Virus record (IMG/VR): IMGVR_UViG_3300006484_000012
Location: 1 to 58,886 of that record
Source: a virus
Direction: 5' to 3' (one strand)
Length of the DNA stretch: 58,886 nt
In this document: piece after piece, positions 42,082-50,924 of the stretch
Numbering within the stretch: position 1 is the stretch's first letter
Layout: every line of letters begins with the position of its first letter
The notes under the pieces: generated by a model
What the model was told of the DNA's origin: nothing
The model's input: the letters and a program-made list of their open reading frames with translations, nothing else
Databases searched by the model: none
Made by a program: the position numbers and the translations under genes

Positions 42082-44159
42082 AGATAATAAACGTCACTCC
42101 AGGATTAATACCAATCCCTCCTAATGGTTGGGGAGCTGTGGAAAAAATAATATGGGAAACTCATAATGCCTTGTTAAAACTAGGGCATAATTCTACAATA
42201 GAATACTTAGATGATGTAAAAGACTGTGATGTGGTGCATATTCATGTTGCTAATCTAGCAAACATTGCACATGAGAGAGGTATTCCATATTACTTTACAA
42301 TGCATGACCACCATGCGTATCTATATGGGAAAGATTCAGCAGTGTTCAAAGAAAACATGCTTGCAATCAAAAATGCCAAAAAAGCATTCGTCCCCGCTAA
42401 ATTCTTGGTCGGTTATTTTGGAAACATACCGGAGTATTTTTCTCATGGAGTAAACATAGACTACTTCACTCCTAGTGGAACTAGCGAACCAAAGCTATTA
42501 TGCGTAGCAAATAATGGGTTTATACACGATCAAGCGGAGGATAGGAAGGGTTTTGGGTATGCCATAGAAGCTGCTAAGAGGTTAAACCTACCTATAACCA
42601 TAGCTGGGCCCAGTAACAACAAGAGATACTTTGAAAAATACCCTTCTGACTATGAGAAGCTAACAATTCTATATGATCTAACAGAGGATCAATTGAAAGA
42701 CTTATATAAAGAGCATAGTTGCTTCTTACACTTATCCACTTTAGAAGCTGGACACCCGAATCTAACTCTACTGGAGGCAATGGCATCAGGTTTGCCAGTA
42801 GTGGGTACGTATGAAGATGGTAATAGTCTGGATGGTATGATAGTGGTGGGTAGAGATGTAGACCAAACAGTTAAAGCAATAGAGGAAGTATTTGCCAACC
42901 CCACTAGGTATTTGTATTATTCAAATACTGCAAGAATGCAAGCTAAAGATCTATCATGGGAAAATAGAACAAAAGAACTGTTAAAACATTACACAATGAG
43001 TTTTAAAAAACAATTAATAGATAGCTACAATAATACTAAAATTATAGGAGTAAAATCTAAGCCTCTTAGTCCTGTGTTCAATATGAATTTTATAGATGGT
43101 GCTTTTTTTGAGATATTAGGAGGACCCGACAGGGAGTACAATGTCCAGTTTATAAACAAAAAAACTGGACAAATAGTCCATAAATCCAATATAAAAAAGG
43201 ATCATTGGGTAAAGGCATCAATCTCATATTTTGTAGATTGGAGTATATTTGTAGACGATGGCCTAAGTTCATATGAGTTTAAGCCAGACTATACCGGTAA
43301 GAGAGTGTATATAGCTTTAGACTCAAAAGCACTAGGTGATACTCTAGCTTGGTTTCCATATGTAGAAGAGTTTAGAAAAAAACACAACTGTAAGGTAGTT
43401 TGTTCTACTTTTTGGAATCATTTCTTCAAGCCAGAGTATCCAGAGATTGAGTTTGTTAAACCTGGGGAAGTGGTGAATAATATATATGCCATGTATACTT
43501 TAGGCTGGTTCTACACCCCAGACGGGTCTTTTGATTTTAGAAAGGTTCCTGAAAACTTTAGAGACCAATCACTACAAAAGACAGCCTCAGATATATTGGG
43601 ATTAGAGTTTAAAGAGGTAAAGCCAAAGATAAAGCTACCTAAAATAGGATCAAAAGAAAGAAAAGTTACTATTGCTATGCATTCTACAGCACAATGTAAG
43701 TATTGGAACAATGAGACGGGGTGGCAGAAGTTAGTAGACTACCTACTGGAGAACAAGTATGAGGTTGTAATGGTATCTAAAGAAGAAGATGGCTACATGG
43801 GAAATAAATATCCTAAAGGAGTGACACATCTACTAGATAGCAGCTTAGAATCAGTAATAAGTGAGGTATTAACATCAGAAATGTTCATTGGAATAAGTAG
43901 CGGACTAAGCTGGTTGGCTTGGGCTTTAGGAACTAACACATGTCTAATATCAGGGATAACCAAGCCTGAGTCAGATTTTACTCCAACAGTAAGGATATCA
44001 CCAAAAGAGTCTGTTTGTAGATTCTGTTTTAATAAAGAGAAGCTAGATCCAGGAGATTGGAACTGGTGTCCTAAGCATAAAGGAACAGATCGGCAGTTCG
44101 AATGCACCAAAACAATCACTGCAGAGGATGTAATCTCAAAAATATCCAATCTACTGTAG
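42078..44159 (+). CDS. Fusion: GT4 glycosyltransferase and TibC/Aah-like protein O-heptosyltransferase
   Basis: A 693-residue fusion. Residues 1-310 form a GT4 glycosyltransferase: PPNGWGAVEKIIWETHNAL, FVPAKFLVGYFG, and HLSTLEAGHPNLTLLEAMAS. Residues 315-693 look like a bacterial autotransporter heptosyltransferase: FNMNFIDGAFFEILGG (335-349), LDSKALGDTLAWFPYVEEF (414-432), AMHSTAQCKYWN and GISSGLSWLAWALG (605-618). The final C647, C650, C664 and C676 match the iron-binding cysteine motif of TibC. That family O-glycosylates serines of repeat proteins with heptose. Here the sugar could differ. It overlaps the previous gene by four bases. Confidence 0.85.
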   Translation: MKIINVTPGLIPIPPNGWGAVEKIIWETHNALLKLGHNSTIEYLDDVKDCDVVHIHVANLANIAHERGIPYYFTMHDHHAYLYGKDSAVFKENMLAIKNAKKAFVPAKFLVGYFGNIPEYFSHGVNIDYFTPSGTSEPKLLCVANNGFIHDQAEDRKGFGYAIEAAKRLNLPITIAGPSNNKRYFEKYPSDYEKLTILYDLTEDQLKDLYKEHSCFLHLSTLEAGHPNLTLLEAMASGLPVVGTYEDGNSLDGMIVVGRDVDQTVKAIEEVFANPTRYLYYSNTARMQAKDLSWENRTKELLKHYTMSFKKQLIDSYNNTKIIGVKSKPLSPVFNMNFIDGAFFEILGGPDREYNVQFINKKTGQIVHKSNIKKDHWVKASISYFVDWSIFVDDGLSSYEFKPDYTGKRVYIALDSKALGDTLAWFPYVEEFRKKHNCKVVCSTFWNHFFKPEYPEIEFVKPGEVVNNIYAMYTLGWFYTPDGSFDFRKVPENFRDQSLQKTASDILGLEFKEVKPKIKLPKIGSKERKVTIAMHSTAQCKYWNNETGWQKLVDYLLENKYEVVMVSKEEDGYMGNKYPKGVTHLLDSSLESVISEVLTSEMFIGISSGLSWLAWALGTNTCLISGITKPESDFTPTVRISPKESVCRFCFNKEKLDPGDWNWCPKHKGTDRQFECTKTITAEDVISKISNLL

Positions 44160-44189
44160 GTCTATCCTGAAATATAGAGTTTTTATTCA

Positions 44190-44197
44190 TATTTATA
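44190..44197 (+). promoter_or_regulatory. TATTTATA motif before fibre gene 2
   Basis: Located in the 94-base gap after the glycan island, 56 bases before the fibre ATG. Confidence 0.45.
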
Positions 44198-44200
44198 TAC

Positions 44201-44237
44201 GCCTATATAGGCCAGCGAAAGCTGCGTGTAAATACAC
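44201..44237 (+). promoter_or_regulatory. Three consecutive small hairpins in the fibre 2 leader
   Basis: A perfect palindrome GCCTATATAGGC (44201-44212) is followed by CAGC-GAAA-GCTG (44213-44224), a GNRA tetraloop hairpin, and by GTGT-AAAT-ACAC (44226-44237). Together they could cap or stabilise the 5' end of the fibre message. Confidence 0.4.
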
Positions 44238-44253
44238 TTAGAGACTCATACAT

Positions 44254-47200
44254 ATGGCCCAAATACTCAAACTCCGAAGGAGCGCTATATCTGGCGCTAA
44301 GCCTACTATATCCCAAATAGAATTTGGTGAAGTAGCAATGAACACAGCTGATGGTAAGCTGTTTATGAAGGTTAGCGGTAGCGGAGGAGATAGTGTAATA
44401 GAAATAGGGGCCAATTCTGCAAATGTTTCCGGATCTATATACCATATACCTGTATTCTCAGGTCCTAATAATATAGTAACCAGTTCAATATACCAATCTG
44501 GATCTTTTACATCTATAAGGAAAACTACAGTTCCTGTAAATCCAACAAATCCAGATATACTATTTGTAAACGGAGATGGTGTAAATACTTACAATCTTAT
44601 ATCTGCACATGGTAGGCTTAATAACTATGTACAAGTAAATGTACAAAACTACAGTGCAGGGGCTTTTGCTTCTTCTGACATAGTAGCTACTGCAGATAAT
44701 GGGAACGAGACTGTCAGATATATTGACATGGGTATCAACAGTAGCGGATACACATCCCCAGACTTCGTAGGTTCTGCAGGAGATGCATATATGTACTCTA
44801 CTGGTAATGATCTATATCTAGGTAATGCTTCTGCTGGTAAAAGGGTAATAATATTTAACGGAGGCTTTGATGCCTTTGTTAACGCTAGAGTGTTTATACA
44901 CGAACAGGGTACCATAGGATTTAATACAGATACTATAGATTATGATAATCCATCGTCTCTAAGAGTATTCGCAGCAACTACTAGTTCATATAACTTAATA
45001 TATGCACAAGGGGATGTAAATAATTACTCCCAGATTAATATAAAAAATATTAATTCTGGAGTTACCGGATCTTCTGACATAGTAGCAACCAGTAACATAG
45101 GTGATGAAGAAAGCTACTATGTTAATATGGGTATCAATGGAGACGGCTATAATATAGAAGATGGAATAGGCAGTCAAAATGATGCTTATTTATACTCTAT
45201 TGCAGAAGACCTATTGATAGGAAATGCTGCTGAAGGCAAAAGGGTTATTATATTTAATGGTACGGGATCAGCAGTAGCCAACGCTCGTGTGTACATAACT
45301 GCAGACGGTACCGTAGGAATTAACGCTAGTGATAATAACCCATCAAATCCAGAATCATTATTAGTAGAACCTTTGGTAATTACAGGAGTAGGCCCGTCAG
45401 GTTCTTTTTCTAACTTAATAATAGGAAAGGGTATAATAAATGAAAGTTATTTACAGTTAAACATAATAAACTTAGGTACTGGATCATATGCATCTGCTGA
45501 TATAGTAGCTACAAATGATATAGGAACTGAAACTGATAACTACGTTGATATGGGTATCAACAGTAGTAATCACATATTTGATCCATCGTTTGGTGTTGGT
45601 GGGCCTAGTGATTCATATCAATTTTCTACGGGTAGAAACCACTACATAGGTAGTGCTACTAGCGGTAGTTTAATTTTCTGGACTAGAGAAGACTTTGACG
45701 GTGAATTAGGAGCTAAGTTAACACTAAGACCAAATGACGTACACTCCTTAACCGGATCTCTATCAGCTACAAACGGATTCACAGGTTCGCTACAAGGGAC
45801 TTCTAGTTGGGCAGAGAACGCTTTAACTGCTTCTTATATAACAGCCTCTAATGTTTACGGACCTTATGGACAAAACAGTGTAATAAGCGCATCACACGCT
45901 GTTACAGCATCTTCAGCAGACAATTTCCTTGTTAGAGGCACGCTTACAGCACAGACTATAGTAGTTCAAACTATTACATCTTCTGTAGAGTTTGTAACAG
46001 GGTCTACTCATTTTGGAACCATCATCCAAAATACACATGAATTTACTGGATCTTTATCAATATCTGGATCCTTAGTAATCAACGGTACATCATACACTGC
46101 AGCCACATCAGGAACTAGTGGTACATCTGGTACAGCAGGATCTTCAGGCACTTCCGGAACCTCTGGTTCATCTGGTTCTACAGGTACTAGTGGTAGTTCT
46201 GGTACATCTGGTTCATCTGGATCAACAGGTACTAGCGGCAGCTCTGGTAGTAGTGGCTCTTCAGGCACTTCTGGCAGCAGTGGTTCAACAGGAACTTCAG
46301 GATCTTCTGGGTCAACAGGTACATCTGGCTCTTCTGGAACCTCAGGGTCTTCTGGAAGTGCAGGAACATCTGGAACTAGTGGAAGTTCCGGTAGCACAGG
46401 TACCTCTGGATCATCTGGTACAAGCGGAACATCCGGTTCTTCTGGATCTACCGGTACTTCAGGATCTAGTGGGTCAAGTGGCACATCGGGATCATCAGGT
46501 AGCACAGGTACAAGTGGAAGCTCAGGATCTAGTGGATCTACTGGTACATCAGGTTCAGCAGGAAGCTCAGGCACTAGTGGCAGCTCAGGTACTTCTGGAA
46601 GTGCAGGATCTAGCGGAACGTCTGGTTCCTCAGGTAGTACAGGTACATCCGGCTCTTCTGGTACTTCTGGCTCAGCCGGATCTTCTGGAACATCAGGAAC
46701 TTCAGGAAGTAGCGGTACAGGGTTTAATACTATAAGCAATGCTGCTATAGGCAGAGTCTTAATATCTGACGGTACTTTAAATGCAGCCACAGCATCAGCT
46801 ATCCTAACCGTTAATAACGGAGCGGTGAGTATGTCTGGCAGTGCGTTCATCACTGGCTCACTGACAGTATCAAATACAATAACAGCACAGACTCTTATAG
46901 TACAAACTATCACGTCTAGCGTAGAATTTGTGACTGGGTCTACTCATTTCGGTAGTATAATATCAAATACACACGAATTTACTGGTAGCGTAACTATATC
47001 AGGGAGTTTATCTGTAAATAACAGCAGTGTTGTATTGTCTAATCAGACAGGATCAATGTCTGTTGCTACTGCTTCAAATGTATTAGGAGGTGCTACAAAC
47101 TATATACCACTATGGAGTGGAGCAACTAGTTTAAGTAGCAGTGTAATGTACCAATCATCAAGTAATATTGGTATAGGTACTACAACTCCAAATGCTTTAC

Positions 47201-48657
47201 TAAATATAGTATCAACTTCAGGAGACGCTTTTATATTTAAAGGATCTGGTGGTAAAGAATTTATTAGTATTAATCATTTGGGTTATCTTAAATCTAGAGC
47301 TTCTGACACTAACGGAGCTAATATGCATTTTCTTGATAATGCTGGAGCCAAAAGAATGGAAATGGCTGTTGATACAACATCCATGAACTGGTATTCTGAT
47401 GCTTTAGCTTCTTTCTTTTTAACATTCCAACATTCAACAGGAAATATTGGTATAGGTACTACAAACCCATCATCAAAATTAGAAGTAGTTCAAAGTGGGT
47501 CAATACCGGGTATTACAGTTAAAGATGGTACAAATCCACAAATTCAAACTACTAATGGTACTGTAATTGCAAAGCTACAAATAGCAGCTAGTGCTTTAAT
47601 AGGTACTGAAACTAATCACGATTTTACAATCTATACAAATAATACTGAAAAGGTGCGCATTACCTCTACTGGTAATCTCGGCTTAGGTGTTACACCGAGT
47701 GCGTGGGATAATGGTCAAAAAGTTTATCAAAGTGGGTTAGGTTCATTTTATGGTTTACCAGATGGTGGAGCAACTATTTTAGTTAACAATGGATATTATA
47801 ATTCAGGTTGGAAATATAGCTCAAATGGTTCAGCAGGTAATTATCAAATAGTTCAAAATGCACACCAATGGTTAACTGCCCCAATCGGCACGATAGGCAA
47901 TGCTATCACCTTCACCCAAGCAATGACTCTTACTGCTAATAACAGGTTATTAATAAATCAAACTGGTGACACTGGAGAACAACTACAAGTTAATGGTACG
48001 GGTAGGTTTAGTGGTGGGTTGACATTAAACAGAGCAGCAGGGGGAGATGCAAATGGAATAATATTACAAACATCTGGGACAAGTAATTGGTATGTTGGTA
48101 GTTCGGCTATAGGGTCTAATACAGATTTGCAATTTTATAATCATTCAGCAGCAGCAGTTGTTCTTAATATTGCCAATACCACAGGTGCAGCCACGTTTAG
48201 TAGTAGTGTGACTGCAGCTTCATTCACAGGTTCTCTATTCGGCACTGCAAGCTGGGCAGAAAACGCAATAACATCATCATACTCACTAAATGCGATAAGC
48301 GCATCATATGCTGCAACAGCATCATACGCAAACTCTTCATTTGATATAGGCATAGCCGAATTCAATTCAACTTCCTCTACAACAGCAGCAGGAACAACAG
48401 CCGTATCTATAATCCCTACAGGATCATTCAAATCAGCATTTTACAATTATTATATAATGTCTGCTTCAAATGCCAGATCAGGACAAATAATGTCAATATG
48501 GAGTGGAAGTACAGTAAGATATACCGAAGTGACAACTACTGATATAGGAAATACATCACTAGTGTACATGAGTGTTGGACTATCTAACGGTAATGTTCTA
48601 CTTAATGCATCTTCTTCTGGAGGTTGGACAGTAAAAGCATTAGCAAACTTATTATAA
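44254..48657 (+). CDS. Giant collagen-like tail fibre 2
   Basis: A 1467-residue fibre. The start, MAQILKLRRSAISGAKPTIS, is a common phage fibre N-terminus that links to the baseplate. Three tandem repeats of about 130-140 residues follow (about 95-500), each with an ASSDIVAT-like and a DMGINSS-like segment. A SSADNFLVRGTLTAQTIVVQ module precedes one collagen-like block (about 618-822) and a second copy of the THFG...THEFTGS part. The distal shaft has GIGTTTP repeats and a closing GSLFGTASWAENAITSS module. No S74 chaperone domain is present, so trimerisation must be achieved otherwise. Confidence 0.87.
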   Translation: MAQILKLRRSAISGAKPTISQIEFGEVAMNTADGKLFMKVSGSGGDSVIEIGANSANVSGSIYHIPVFSGPNNIVTSSIYQSGSFTSIRKTTVPVNPTNPDILFVNGDGVNTYNLISAHGRLNNYVQVNVQNYSAGAFASSDIVATADNGNETVRYIDMGINSSGYTSPDFVGSAGDAYMYSTGNDLYLGNASAGKRVIIFNGGFDAFVNARVFIHEQGTIGFNTDTIDYDNPSSLRVFAATTSSYNLIYAQGDVNNYSQINIKNINSGVTGSSDIVATSNIGDEESYYVNMGINGDGYNIEDGIGSQNDAYLYSIAEDLLIGNAAEGKRVIIFNGTGSAVANARVYITADGTVGINASDNNPSNPESLLVEPLVITGVGPSGSFSNLIIGKGIINESYLQLNIINLGTGSYASADIVATNDIGTETDNYVDMGINSSNHIFDPSFGVGGPSDSYQFSTGRNHYIGSATSGSLIFWTREDFDGELGAKLTLRPNDVHSLTGSLSATNGFTGSLQGTSSWAENALTASYITASNVYGPYGQNSVISASHAVTASSADNFLVRGTLTAQTIVVQTITSSVEFVTGSTHFGTIIQNTHEFTGSLSISGSLVINGTSYTAATSGTSGTSGTAGSSGTSGTSGSSGSTGTSGSSGTSGSSGSTGTSGSSGSSGSSGTSGSSGSTGTSGSSGSTGTSGSSGTSGSSGSAGTSGTSGSSGSTGTSGSSGTSGTSGSSGSTGTSGSSGSSGTSGSSGSTGTSGSSGSSGSTGTSGSAGSSGTSGSSGTSGSAGSSGTSGSSGSTGTSGSSGTSGSAGSSGTSGTSGSSGTGFNTISNAAIGRVLISDGTLNAATASAILTVNNGAVSMSGSAFITGSLTVSNTITAQTLIVQTITSSVEFVTGSTHFGSIISNTHEFTGSVTISGSLSVNNSSVVLSNQTGSMSVATASNVLGGATNYIPLWSGATSLSSSVMYQSSSNIGIGTTTPNALLNIVSTSGDAFIFKGSGGKEFISINHLGYLKSRASDTNGANMHFLDNAGAKRMEMAVDTTSMNWYSDALASFFLTFQHSTGNIGIGTTNPSSKLEVVQSGSIPGITVKDGTNPQIQTTNGTVIAKLQIAASALIGTETNHDFTIYTNNTEKVRITSTGNLGLGVTPSAWDNGQKVYQSGLGSFYGLPDGGATILVNNGYYNSGWKYSSNGSAGNYQIVQNAHQWLTAPIGTIGNAITFTQAMTLTANNRLLINQTGDTGEQLQVNGTGRFSGGLTLNRAAGGDANGIILQTSGTSNWYVGSSAIGSNTDLQFYNHSAAAVVLNIANTTGAATFSSSVTAASFTGSLFGTASWAENAITSSYSLNAISASYAATASYANSSFDIGIAEFNSTSSTTAAGTTAVSIIPTGSFKSAFYNYYIMSASNARSGQIMSIWSGSTVRYTEVTTTDIGNTSLVYMSVGLSNGNVLLNASSSGGWTVKALANLL
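46109..46721 (+). repeat. Collagen-like Gly-X-Y block in fibre 2
   Basis: About 204 residues of Gly-Ser/Thr triplets, with occasional Ala (GSA) and no GQNG units. Confidence 0.9.
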
Positions 48658-49421
48658 TGCCAATAACGTTTTTAAATAGAAATAACTCAGGTAATATATC
48701 ACTTATTAATAGAAATAATAGTGGTGGACTTAGTATGTCATCATTATCTACTATTGTAACAGAAGGATTAGTATTAAATTTAGATGCTGGTAATGTATTA
48801 AGTTACCCTGGTAGCGGAACTACTTGGACTGATTTAAGTGGGGGTAGTAGAAATTTTACGCTAAACAACTCTGTGTCTTGGAATAGTGGAGGATACTTTT
48901 CTTTTGATGGCATAGATGATTATATGGAAGGGCCAGCATCAAATGCTTTTAATCTGGATCAAGAGCACACAGTAGAAGTCATAATACAGCCAACTGTAGC
49001 AAAAGCATGTACATTGTTTCATTGGACAGATGCTGCAGGAACAAGAACTATAAGCGGACATACTCCATGGTCAGATAGCGTAGTATATTACGATGTAGCT
49101 GGGTGTTGTCTACCTACTCAAAGAGTTTCATATGGATCTAATATACTAAATAAAATAACTATTATGACTTTTAGATGTAGAACCTCTGAATTTCCTAGAA
49201 GACAAGTATTTGAAAACACAGTGGAAAAAGTAAACTCTGGGGTAAATACCACCAACACATTATCATTTGGATCACTACCTGTCACATTAGGTAGTTTTTA
49301 TAACGACAGAAGCCCCTCTTATCCAGGGAGACTTTATAATATTAAGGTATATAATAGAGGTTTAACAGACGCAGAGATGTTACAAAACTACAACGCACAA
49401 AAATCAAGATTCGGACTATAA
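48657..49421 (+). CDS. LamG-like lectin protein 4
   Basis: A 254-residue protein. The start is placed at 48657, where ATG shares a base with the fibre stop, rather than at an in-frame ATG 33 bases upstream inside the fibre gene. A short leader with two near-identical NRNNSG units comes first, then the LamG frame: EGLVLNLDAGNVLSYPGSG, WTDLSGG, FDGIDDYMEG and IKVYNRGLTDAEMLQNYNAQ. Several cysteines are unusual for the group. Probably a virion lectin. Confidence 0.8.
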   Translation: MPITFLNRNNSGNISLINRNNSGGLSMSSLSTIVTEGLVLNLDAGNVLSYPGSGTTWTDLSGGSRNFTLNNSVSWNSGGYFSFDGIDDYMEGPASNAFNLDQEHTVEVIIQPTVAKACTLFHWTDAAGTRTISGHTPWSDSVVYYDVAGCCLPTQRVSYGSNILNKITIMTFRCRTSEFPRRQVFENTVEKVNSGVNTTNTLSFGSLPVTLGSFYNDRSPSYPGRLYNIKVYNRGLTDAEMLQNYNAQKSRFGL

Positions 49422-49433
49422 AAAATAAAAAGT

Positions 49434-50120
49434 ATGGCATTTGGAAATGGACCGAGGATTGTTACTAGTGGGTTGGTATTATCATTAGATGCCGGAGACA
49501 GGAATAGTTATGTGAGTGGGTCTAGTGTTTGGAATGATGTTAGTGGGAATGGAAAGACAGGAACTCTATCTAATGGGCCTACTTTTGATACTACTAATGG
49601 AGGAAGCATTGTTTTTGATGGAGTCGATGATTACGTAGCAGTTGCTGGATCTATAATATTAACTCAAGCTACTTTTTTGCTATGGATAAAAAGAAATGGT
49701 CTTCAAGTAAGTTATACAGGATTGATGCACTCAAGAGGCGGTACAGGAGGTAATGTAACTGGAATGAATGTTGATCCATCTGGACAACAAGGTATAGGAT
49801 ACCATTGGAATGATACAGTTACTACGTATGGATGGAATTCAGGATTAGTAATACCAGAATCTTGGAGCATGATTGCTATTACCGTTGTTTCTACTTTTGC
49901 AATAGCGTATTTGGTAAATCAATTAGGACTAAGATCAGCTACAAATAGCGTAAGTCATGCATCAACAACATTAGCTGCTTTATCTTTAGCTAGAGACAAT
50001 ACGGGATCAGGTAGAATTTTTAAAGGAAATATAGCCGGAGGATTACTATACAACCGAGCCTTATCAGCAACAGAAGTCCTACAAAACTATAACGCACAAA
50101 AATCACGCTTCGGCTTATAA
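49434..50120 (+). CDS. LamG-like lectin protein 5
   Basis: A 228-residue single LamG-like domain: SGLVLSLDAGDRNSYVSGSS, WNDVSGNGKTG, NGPTF, VFDGVDDYVAVAG and LLYNRALSATEVLQNYNAQ. Its closest relative in the window is the gene at 51658, which shares DRNSY-SGS-VWNDVSGNG. The loops between shared strands differ strongly among copies, as expected if they contact different ligands. An A-rich leader (AAAAATAAAAAGT) precedes the ATG. Confidence 0.82.
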   Translation: MAFGNGPRIVTSGLVLSLDAGDRNSYVSGSSVWNDVSGNGKTGTLSNGPTFDTTNGGSIVFDGVDDYVAVAGSIILTQATFLLWIKRNGLQVSYTGLMHSRGGTGGNVTGMNVDPSGQQGIGYHWNDTVTTYGWNSGLVIPESWSMIAITVVSTFAIAYLVNQLGLRSATNSVSHASTTLAALSLARDNTGSGRIFKGNIAGGLLYNRALSATEVLQNYNAQKSRFGL

Positions 50121-50122
50121 CT

Positions 50123-50839
50123 ATGGGAGTATCAGGTGGACCAAATATGATTGATGATGGATTAGTATTAGCATTAGATGCTAGTGATAGAAATTCATAT
50201 CCTGGGAGTGGTACTACATGGAGAGACTTAACTGCAAATAACTTTACTGGCAGTTTAGTGAATGGACCTACTTTTAGTTCTAATAATTTAGGAAGTATTG
50301 TGTTTGATGGTCTTGATGATTACGTATTAATTAATAGTGGAAGTACAATTTTAAATCCTACTAGTTCAATTACTGTATCTTCTTTTTTTAACGTTACCTC
50401 TTACGGAGCAAACTACGCCCCTATTGTATTTAAGCAAAATAACTATGCAGACTTTTATGAACAATACGTACTAAGCGCTGGACCCTCAGCTATATTTTTT
50501 GGAGTAACAGGTACAGACAGAGTTCAAAGAGGAGCTTTAGCGACTATGAGTGCTTTTGGTATAAATGTACATGCTGTCGGAACTTGTGATACTATTACAG
50601 ATGAAATAAAGATATATATTAATGGCAGGTTAATTACAACTGGGGTATTTACATCTACTTTTGATATTGCAATAGATACACCTGTTAATATCGGAGGCAC
50701 AGGTGTTTTAAAATTTGGAGGTTCATTTAGAGGCTGGACAAATGGAAAAATATATAATACACGGATATATAACCGAGCTCTCTCAGCACAAGAAGTCCTC
50801 CAAAACTACAACGCATTAAAATCAAGATTCAATCTATAA
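50123..50839 (+). CDS. LamG-like lectin protein 6
   Basis: A 238-residue single LamG-like domain: DGLVLALDASDRNSYPGSG, WRDLTANNFTG, NGPTF, VFDGLDDYVLINSG, a YINGRLITTG strand and IYNRALSAQEVLQNYNALK. It begins two bases after the preceding stop. It is the last complete lectin before the endonuclease insertion. The function is as for the other copies: a probable glycan-binding virion protein. Confidence 0.82.
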   Translation: MGVSGGPNMIDDGLVLALDASDRNSYPGSGTTWRDLTANNFTGSLVNGPTFSSNNLGSIVFDGLDDYVLINSGSTILNPTSSITVSSFFNVTSYGANYAPIVFKQNNYADFYEQYVLSAGPSAIFFGVTGTDRVQRGALATMSAFGINVHAVGTCDTITDEIKIYINGRLITTGVFTSTFDIAIDTPVNIGGTGVLKFGGSFRGWTNGKIYNTRIYNRALSAQEVLQNYNALKSRFNL

Positions 50840-50843
50840 AGTT

Positions 50844-50924
50844 ATGGCAACACAATACGCAAACGGTAAAATACAAAATCTACATATTTATATAAAAGAT
50901 AAAATATGTACATATATTGTATAA
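50844..50924 (+). pseudogene. Severed 5' end of a LamG-type gene
   Basis: A 26-codon ORF that starts MATQYANGKI. The first ten residues match the start of the lectin at 51658 (MSTQYAFGRI), after which similarity stops and the frame runs into the leader and start of the endonuclease gene. It is best read as the remnant of a lectin gene interrupted by the endonuclease, whose 3' side supplied a new start. Confidence 0.55.
50885..50892 (+). promoter_or_regulatory. TATTTATA motif before homing endonuclease
   Basis: Lies 13 bases before the endonuclease ATG and inside the severed lectin remnant, so the insertion seems to carry its own copy of the phage motif. Confidence 0.45.

Noticed and set aside
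44161-44184. Possible terminator after the glycan island (TCTAT...ATAGA then GTTTTT)
   Set aside because: The stem has only 5 AT-rich pairs and an 8-base loop; too weak to call.
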